Below, one piece after another: positions 34,282 through 38,528 of a stretch of 38,528 nt of DNA. Numbering within the stretch: position 1 is the stretch's first letter; each line of letters begins with the position of its first letter. The notes beneath the pieces were generated by a model that searched no databases, was not told the DNA's origin, and saw only the letters and a program-made list of their open reading frames with translations. The position numbers and the translations under genes were made by a program. The DNA comes from Burkholderiales bacterium (GTDB lineage Bacteria > Pseudomonadota > Gammaproteobacteria > Burkholderiales > SG8-41): positions 1-38,528 of the forward strand of contig JAURHM010000030.1 in the NCBI GenBank assembly GCA_030833315.1, written 5' to 3'.

Positions 34282-35529
34282 ATGTCGCGTCCCACCACTC
34301 GCAGAGTTGTCGTGACCGGATTGGGGATCATTTCCCCGGTCGGCATCGGCCTGGTTGAATCCTGGTCAAACATCACCGCCGGTAAATCCGGCATCGGCAA
34401 AATCACGCGCTTTGACGCATCGGGCTATACCTCGCAGATCGCCGGTGAAGTCAAGGGCTTCGAGGCCGGCAACTATCTTCCGGTCAAGGAAGCGCGCCGC
34501 TTCGACACCTTCATTCATTACGGGCTTGCCGCCGGTATTGATGCGATCAAGGATGCCGGACTGGATCTGGACAAGTTGAACCGCGAGATGATCGGCGTGT
34601 GCATCGGCTCCGGCATCGGCGGTCTGCCGCTGATCGAGGACACGCACAACGCTGTACTCGCCGGCGGACCGCGCAAGATTTCGCCCTTTTTCGTGCCCGG
34701 CTCGATCATCAACATGATCTCGGGCCAGCTGTCGATCATGTTTGGACTGCAGGGCCCCAACATTTCAGTGGTCTCGGCCTGTACCACGGCCAATCACAGC
34801 ATCGGTGAGGCGGGCCGCCTGATTGAATACGGCGATGCCGACATCATGATCGCCGGTGGCGCTGAAGCAACCGTTTCGCCGCTGGGCATCGGCGGCTTCT
34901 GCGCCGCACGTGCACTGTCATCCCGCAATGATGATCCCGCCGCAGCCAGCCGTCCCTGGGACAATGATCGAGACGGTTTCGTAATGGGGGAGGGCGCCGG
35001 CGTTCTGGTGCTCGAAGAATACGAACACGCCAAACGCCGTGGCGCACGCATTTACTGCGAACTCGCCGGTTACGGCATGAGCGCAGACGCGCATCACATC
35101 ACTGCGCCCTGCGAAGACGGTGCGGGTGCCATCCGATGCATGAACAATGCGCTGCGCAATGCCGGCATCAGCCATGACCAGGTGAGTTACGTCAATGCGC
35201 ATGGCACATCGACGCCGCTGGGTGATATCGCTGAAACCTCGGCACTGAAGAACTGCTTCGGTGCGCAGGCCTACAAACTGGCCGTCAGCTCTACCAAGTC
35301 GATGACCGGTCACCTTTTGGGTGCCGCCGGCGGCATTGAAGCGGTGTTTTCAATTCTGGCGATCCGTGACCAGGTAGCGCCGCCGACCATCAATCTGGTG
35401 AATCAGGATCCGCAATGCGATCTGGATTACGTGCCCAACACAGCACGCCAGATGAAAATTGATGTCGCGCTTTCCAACTCTTTCGGATTCGGCGGCACCA
35501 ACGGCAGCCTGGTGTTCCGCAAGATCTGA
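34282..35529 (+). CDS. fabF: Beta-ketoacyl-ACP synthase II
   Basis: Elongating condensing enzyme of fatty acid synthesis. The 415-residue protein shows the Cys-His-His triad: Cys167 in [10 protein letters not shown], His307 in [11 protein letters not shown] and His344 in [13 protein letters not shown]. It starts [15 protein letters not shown] and ends [14 protein letters not shown], as expected. It lies 73 nt after acpP, beyond the two hairpins, and 27 nt before pabC. The FabB branch can be excluded by gene order and by the overall FabF pattern. Confidence 0.97.
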   Translation: MSRPTTRRVVVTGLGIISPVGIGLVESWSNITAGKSGIGKITRFDASGYTSQIAGEVKGFEAGNYLPVKEARRFDTFIHYGLAAGIDAIKDAGLDLDKLNREMIGVCIGSGIGGLPLIEDTHNAVLAGGPRKISPFFVPGSIINMISGQLSIMFGLQGPNISVVSACTTANHSIGEAGRLIEYGDADIMIAGGAEATVSPLGIGGFCAARALSSRNDDPAAASRPWDNDRDGFVMGEGAGVLVLEEYEHAKRRGARIYCELAGYGMSADAHHITAPCEDGAGAIRCMNNALRNAGISHDQVSYVNAHGTSTPLGDIAETSALKNCFGAQAYKLAVSSTKSMTGHLLGAAGGIEAVFSILAIRDQVAPPTINLVNQDPQCDLDYVPNTARQMKIDVALSNSFGFGGTNGSLVFRKI

Positions 35530-35556
35530 CGGCAACTATCCCGGGATCCGCATTCC

Positions 35557-36408
35557 ATGCCCGCGGACCTGGATACCGGCATGGCACTGACTTTCGTTGA
35601 CGGCAAGCCGGCTGATTCCATCCCTGTTGATGACCGCGGACTCGCCTACGGCGACGGTGTGTTTCGCACGCTGGCGGTTCGTGCGGGACGGGCACTGCTG
35701 TGGAAACGTCACTACGCCAAACTCGCGACTGACTGCCGGGCGCTGGCGATCACCGCCCCGGATGAAACCCTGCTGCTCGACGATTTGCGCCACATCACGG
35801 CAGACATGCCCGACTGCACCCTGAAAATCACCGTGACCCGCGGCAGCGGCGGCCGTGGTTATGCGATGCCCGGAACCGTCATTCCACGCCGCATCGTTGC
35901 TGCATCACCACTGCCGGACTATCCGGCGGAATACGCAACCCAAGGGGTCAATGTCCGTTACTGCGCGCAACGGCTCGCCCTGCAACCCGCGCTCGCCGGC
36001 GTGAAACATCTCAACCGGCTGGAGAATGTATTGGCACGCGCCGAATGGCAGGATCCTTCGGTTGCGGAAGGACTGCTGCTGGACAGCGATGGCGCCGTCA
36101 TCGAAGGCACCCGCTGCAATCTGTTCCTGGTGGAGCAGGGCAAGCTGGTTACACCCGATCTTTCGCGCTGCGGTGTTGCCGGCGTCACACGCGATGCCAT
36201 CATCGAAGTTGCCGCAAAAAACGGCATGGCCTGTCGCATCGAAACCGTTAGACGCGAACGGCTCGAGGCCGCCAACGAAGTCCTTCTGGTCAACAGCCTG
36301 ATCGGCGCATGGCCGGTTGCCCGAATCGAAGGAAGGACCTGGAATCACTTTGAAACCGCAACATGCGTGCGAAAATGGCTTCATGCGCTGGCTGATCCCT
36401 CTGTTTAA
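35557..36408 (+). CDS. pabC: Aminodeoxychorismate lyase
   Basis: PLP-dependent fold-type IV lyase that releases p-aminobenzoate for folate synthesis. The 283-residue protein contains DRGLAYGDGVFRTLAV near residue 26. The PLP lysine is Lys150 in GVKHLNRLENV, and IEGTRCNLFLV is the later family signature. The start may be ATG 35557 or ATG 35581 (MALTFVDG); the second matches the usual N-terminus better. Branched-chain aminotransferases and D-amino acid transferases share the fold, but the fabF-pabC-mltG order supports PabC. mltG begins 26 nt before its stop. Confidence 0.9.
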   Translation: MPADLDTGMALTFVDGKPADSIPVDDRGLAYGDGVFRTLAVRAGRALLWKRHYAKLATDCRALAITAPDETLLLDDLRHITADMPDCTLKITVTRGSGGRGYAMPGTVIPRRIVAASPLPDYPAEYATQGVNVRYCAQRLALQPALAGVKHLNRLENVLARAEWQDPSVAEGLLLDSDGAVIEGTRCNLFLVEQGKLVTPDLSRCGVAGVTRDAIIEVAAKNGMACRIETVRRERLEAANEVLLVNSLIGAWPVARIEGRTWNHFETATCVRKWLHALADPSV

Positions 36409-37393
36409 AAAACTGCTGTTGCTGATTATGATGTCTGTGCTGATCGTCGGCGGCGCGGTGTTTTACTACGCCCATGACGAACTGGATTTGCTGGAGTCTC
36501 CAGTGACTTTTGAGCTGCGTACCGGTAGCGGGCTGAGGGCTGCAGCTGCACAATTGTCAGCCGCCGGCATCATCGGCCGTCCGGAACCCTTTGAACTGCT
36601 GGCAAGACTGCTCGGCGAATCCGGGCGACTCAAGGCCGGCAATTACGAATTGACCGCACCGTTGACCCCTCTGGGTCTTTTACAGCGCATGACCCGTGGC
36701 GATGTGACCCTGACTGCCGTGACTTTTGTCGAAGGCTGGACCTTCAGTCAGATGCGCAAGGCGCTGGAGGAAAATCCCCGGATACGCAAGGAACTGGCAA
36801 CGTTATCCGAACCGGAGTTGCTGCAAAAACTGGGTATGGCCGTTCCATCGGCCGAAGGCTGGTTCTTCCCGGATACCTACCATGTCACCGATGGCACGAC
36901 GGACCTCTCGATTCTGCAACGCGCGCATAAGCTGATGCGCAAGCATCTGGAGCAGGAATGGGCACGACGTGCGCCGAACCTGCCGCTGCAGACGCCGGAT
37001 GAAGCGCTGATACTGGCTTCGATCGTCGAAAAGGAAACCGGCCGTGCAGATGAGCGCGGACTCGTCGCGGCGGTGTTCATCAACCGGCTGCGTATCGGAA
37101 TGCGCTTGCAAACCGATCCGACGGTGATCTACGGCATGGGTGCCGCCTTCGACGGCAATATCCGCAAGCGCGATCTGCTCACCGATACCCCCTACAATAC
37201 CTATACCCGTACCGGATTGCCGCCCACACCGATTGCCATGCCCGGACTTGATGCCTTGCGCGCCACGCTGAATCCCGCGCCCAGTGATGCGCTGTACTTT
37301 GTGGCGCGCGGTGACGGCAGCTCCAAATTCTCCCGCACGCTGGCTGAACACGAGCGGGCTGTATCGCAGTTTCAGCGAAGGAGCCGGCCATGA
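36383..37393 (+). CDS. mltG: Endolytic murein transglycosylase MltG
   Basis: Cleaves nascent peptidoglycan strands and may set their length. The 336-residue protein has a single N-terminal membrane helix ([21 protein letters not shown], residues about 8-28) and a periplasmic YceG domain. The catalytic motif [13 protein letters not shown] carries Glu216 and Glu218, and [20 protein letters not shown] is nearly identical to the family consensus. The open frame extends to 36317, but the ATG at 36383 directly precedes the membrane helix. It overlaps pabC by 26 nt and tmk by 4 nt. Confidence 0.94.
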   Translation: MRWLIPLFKKLLLLIMMSVLIVGGAVFYYAHDELDLLESPVTFELRTGSGLRAAAAQLSAAGIIGRPEPFELLARLLGESGRLKAGNYELTAPLTPLGLLQRMTRGDVTLTAVTFVEGWTFSQMRKALEENPRIRKELATLSEPELLQKLGMAVPSAEGWFFPDTYHVTDGTTDLSILQRAHKLMRKHLEQEWARRAPNLPLQTPDEALILASIVEKETGRADERGLVAAVFINRLRIGMRLQTDPTVIYGMGAAFDGNIRKRDLLTDTPYNTYTRTGLPPTPIAMPGLDALRATLNPAPSDALYFVARGDGSSKFSRTLAEHERAVSQFQRRSRP

Positions 37394-38004
37394 CCCGCGG
37401 CCGCTTTATCACGCTCGAAGGCATGGACGGTGCCGGTAAGACCACCCATCTGGAGTGGCTGAAGGAGCGCCTGCAGACCATGGGTATTGCCCTGAAGGTC
37501 ACTCGGGAGCCCGGCGGCACGGCGCTGGGCGAGTCCCTGCGCGGCCTGCTTCTCGACAGCCATGAGTCCCGACAGCCGGAAACCGAGGCTTTGCTGATGT
37601 TTGCTGCCCGCAACGAACATATCGCCCAGGTCATTGCTCCAGCATTGTTTGCAGGGCAGTGGGTGCTCTGTGACCGCTTTACCGATGCCACCTATGCCTA
37701 TCAGGCCGGCGGCAGCGGCATGGACTGGTCAAGGATTACCGAGCTGGAACGCTGGGTGCAAGGCGACCTCCAGCCAGACTTGACGCTTTATTTCGATCTG
37801 GCGCCGGAAATTGGCAAAACCAGAACCCGCGCAGCCCGGGAACCGGACCGCTTTGAGCGTGAGCAGCTGGATTTTTATGCCCGCGTTCGCGCCGCCTACC
37901 TGAGGCGGGCGCAGGAACATCCCCAAAGAATTCGAGTGATTGATGCGGCAAGAACTATTCCTGAAATTCAGATTGAACTTGAAAATATAATTTCAAATAT
38001 TTGA
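37390..38004 (+). CDS. tmk: Thymidylate kinase
   Basis: Phosphorylates dTMP to dTDP. The 204-residue protein has the P-loop [10 protein letters not shown] (residues 10-19), the TREPGGT motif, [14 protein letters not shown] near residue 96 and the lid [11 protein letters not shown]. It is coupled to mltG through ATGA. The last 25 codons are unusually AT-rich (ending LENIISNI), merging into the AT-rich gap before holB, though the reading frame stays intact and the C-terminal helix is plausible. Confidence 0.96.
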   Translation: MTRGRFITLEGMDGAGKTTHLEWLKERLQTMGIALKVTREPGGTALGESLRGLLLDSHESRQPETEALLMFAARNEHIAQVIAPALFAGQWVLCDRFTDATYAYQAGGSGMDWSRITELERWVQGDLQPDLTLYFDLAPEIGKTRTRAAREPDRFEREQLDFYARVRAAYLRRAQEHPQRIRVIDAARTIPEIQIELENIISNI

Positions 38005-38044
38005 TTAATAATAATTAATTGCCAATAGCACTAATTTCATATAT

Positions 38045-38072
38045 TTTACTTGCAAAATCGTATTTATATAAT
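38045..38072 (+). promoter_or_regulatory. Candidate promoter of holB
   Basis: TTTACT (38045-38050) and a perfect TATAAT (38067-38072) are 16 bp apart within a very AT-rich 76-nt gap. Initiation near 38079 would coincide with the holB ATG at 38081. A second TATAAT (38077-38082) overlaps the start codon. Confidence 0.55.
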
Positions 38073-38080
38073 TGATTATA

Positions 38081-38528
38081 ATGTATAAATGGCTTGAATC
38101 GCCGCTGCAGACGACCCTGAAAGACCCATCCCAGCTGGCCCACGCATTATTGATCCGCGGTCCGCGAGGCATCGGCAAGCAGGCGTTTGGCTTGGCCCTG
38201 GCGCAAGGGCTTTTATGCGAAAAGCCGGTTCCTGGCGGCGTGGCCTGCGGAAGCTGCAGCTCCTGCAACTGGTTTTCGACAGGTGCGCATCCCGATTTTC
38301 GCCAGTTGGCACCGCCAACCGAGGGGGAACCCGCCGCTGAAGGTGAAGAAGCCGCCCCCAAAACCAAGGCCAGCCCGTGGATCAGCATCGAACAGGTTCG
38401 AGAACTCCATGATTTTATTAATGTTTCCAGCCATCGTGGCGGCCGGAAAGTGATTCTGGTAAGCCCCGCAGAAGCGCTGAATGTCGCGGCCGCCAATGCA
38501 CTACTGAAAAATCTCGACGAACCGCCCC
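38081..38528 (+). CDS. holB: DNA polymerase III subunit delta' (C-terminus cut by window edge)
   Basis: Delta' is part of the clamp-loader complex at the replication fork. The visible 149 codons contain RGPRGIGKQ, a P-loop remnant in which Gln replaces the usual Thr/Ser after Lys. A zinc module follows with four Cys in the pattern C-x9-C-x2-C-x2-C (about residues 50-65). Further on is NVAAANALLKNLDEPP at the edge, the family's NALLKxLEEPP element. Between these lies a Glu/Ala/Pro-rich insert (about residues 85-103) not found in E. coli. There is no Shine-Dalgarno sequence before the ATG. tmk-holB order is as in E. coli, but here separated by 76 nt of AT-rich DNA. Confidence 0.92.
   Translation, partial: MYKWLESPLQTTLKDPSQLAHALLIRGPRGIGKQAFGLALAQGLLCEKPVPGGVACGSCSSCNWFSTGAHPDFRQLAPPTEGEPAAEGEEAAPKTKASPWISIEQVRELHDFINVSSHRGGRKVILVSPAEALNVAAANALLKNLDEPP

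Noticed and set aside
38005-38496. Minus-strand frames opposite holB
   Set aside because: They are shadows; the plus strand carries clear HolB motifs.
1-38528. Search for tRNA, rRNA, CRISPR, insertion sequences, prophage, toxin-antitoxin or known anti-phage genes
   Set aside because: No cloverleaf, repeat-spacer, transposase or defence-domain signature was seen by eye. The only toxin-like candidate is YgfX, whose toxin role is itself disputed.

Overview
The window is a GC-rich chromosomal segment of a betaproteobacterium, most likely Burkholderiales or a close uncultured relative. The pointers are a DUF4936 gene, a GTP-type PEP carboxykinase, a class I PHA synthase, several Bug-type solute receptors, and a complete rne-rluC / maf / yceD-rpmF-plsX-fabHDG-acpP-fabF-pabC-mltG-tmk-holB block. 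Almost every gene is an intact member of a known family; only the two edge genes (mtnA and holB) are cut by the window. I saw no tRNA, rRNA, CRISPR array, transposase, phage gene or recognisable defence system.

Layout. (1) 1-5035: methionine-salvage mtnA with a long class II aldolase (minus), a GNAT acetyltransferase (plus), an NRDE / DUF4936 / YgfZ operon (minus), and a YgfX-like membrane protein divergent from ygfZ. (2) 5043-10487: an MFS transporter, a YfcG-like glutathione transferase with a second MFS transporter, then pckG with a clear terminator and a tiny charged protein. (3) 10500-16788, the accessory part: three Bug periplasmic receptors and two amidase-signature enzymes. One amidase overlaps a GatC-like small subunit, and three tandem 12-bp repeats lie in the control region. 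(4) 16901-22111: rdgC-tex, then an orphan phaC closed by a bidirectional terminator. (5) 22153-29184: rne with a long structured leader divergent from rluC, followed by a HAD phosphatase, an SppA-type peptidase, and minus-strand RsmI-like methylase and maf genes. (6) 29297-38528: the plus-strand lipid, ribosome and cell-wall operon running from yceD to holB.

How the genes work together. The last third is a housekeeping growth cluster. PlsX, FabH, FabD, FabG, AcpP and FabF make fatty acids and acyl-phosphate; RpmF and YceD serve the ribosome/rRNA axis; PabC makes folate precursor; MltG sets glycan strand length; Tmk and HolB serve DNA synthesis. PckG and PhaC connect gluconeogenesis and carbon storage. 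The Bug/amidase segment looks like an uptake-and-hydrolysis module for unknown amides or carboxylates.

No wholly new multi-gene system is evident. The points most worth a second look are: the mtnA-aldolase pair (possible aldolase-type methylthioadenosine shunt); the GatA/GatC-like amidase pair with its repeat-bearing promoter region; and several genes whose -10 hexamer lies only 6-9 nt before the start codon, suggesting leaderless or near-leaderless messages. All homology statements come from reading motifs by eye; no database search was run.
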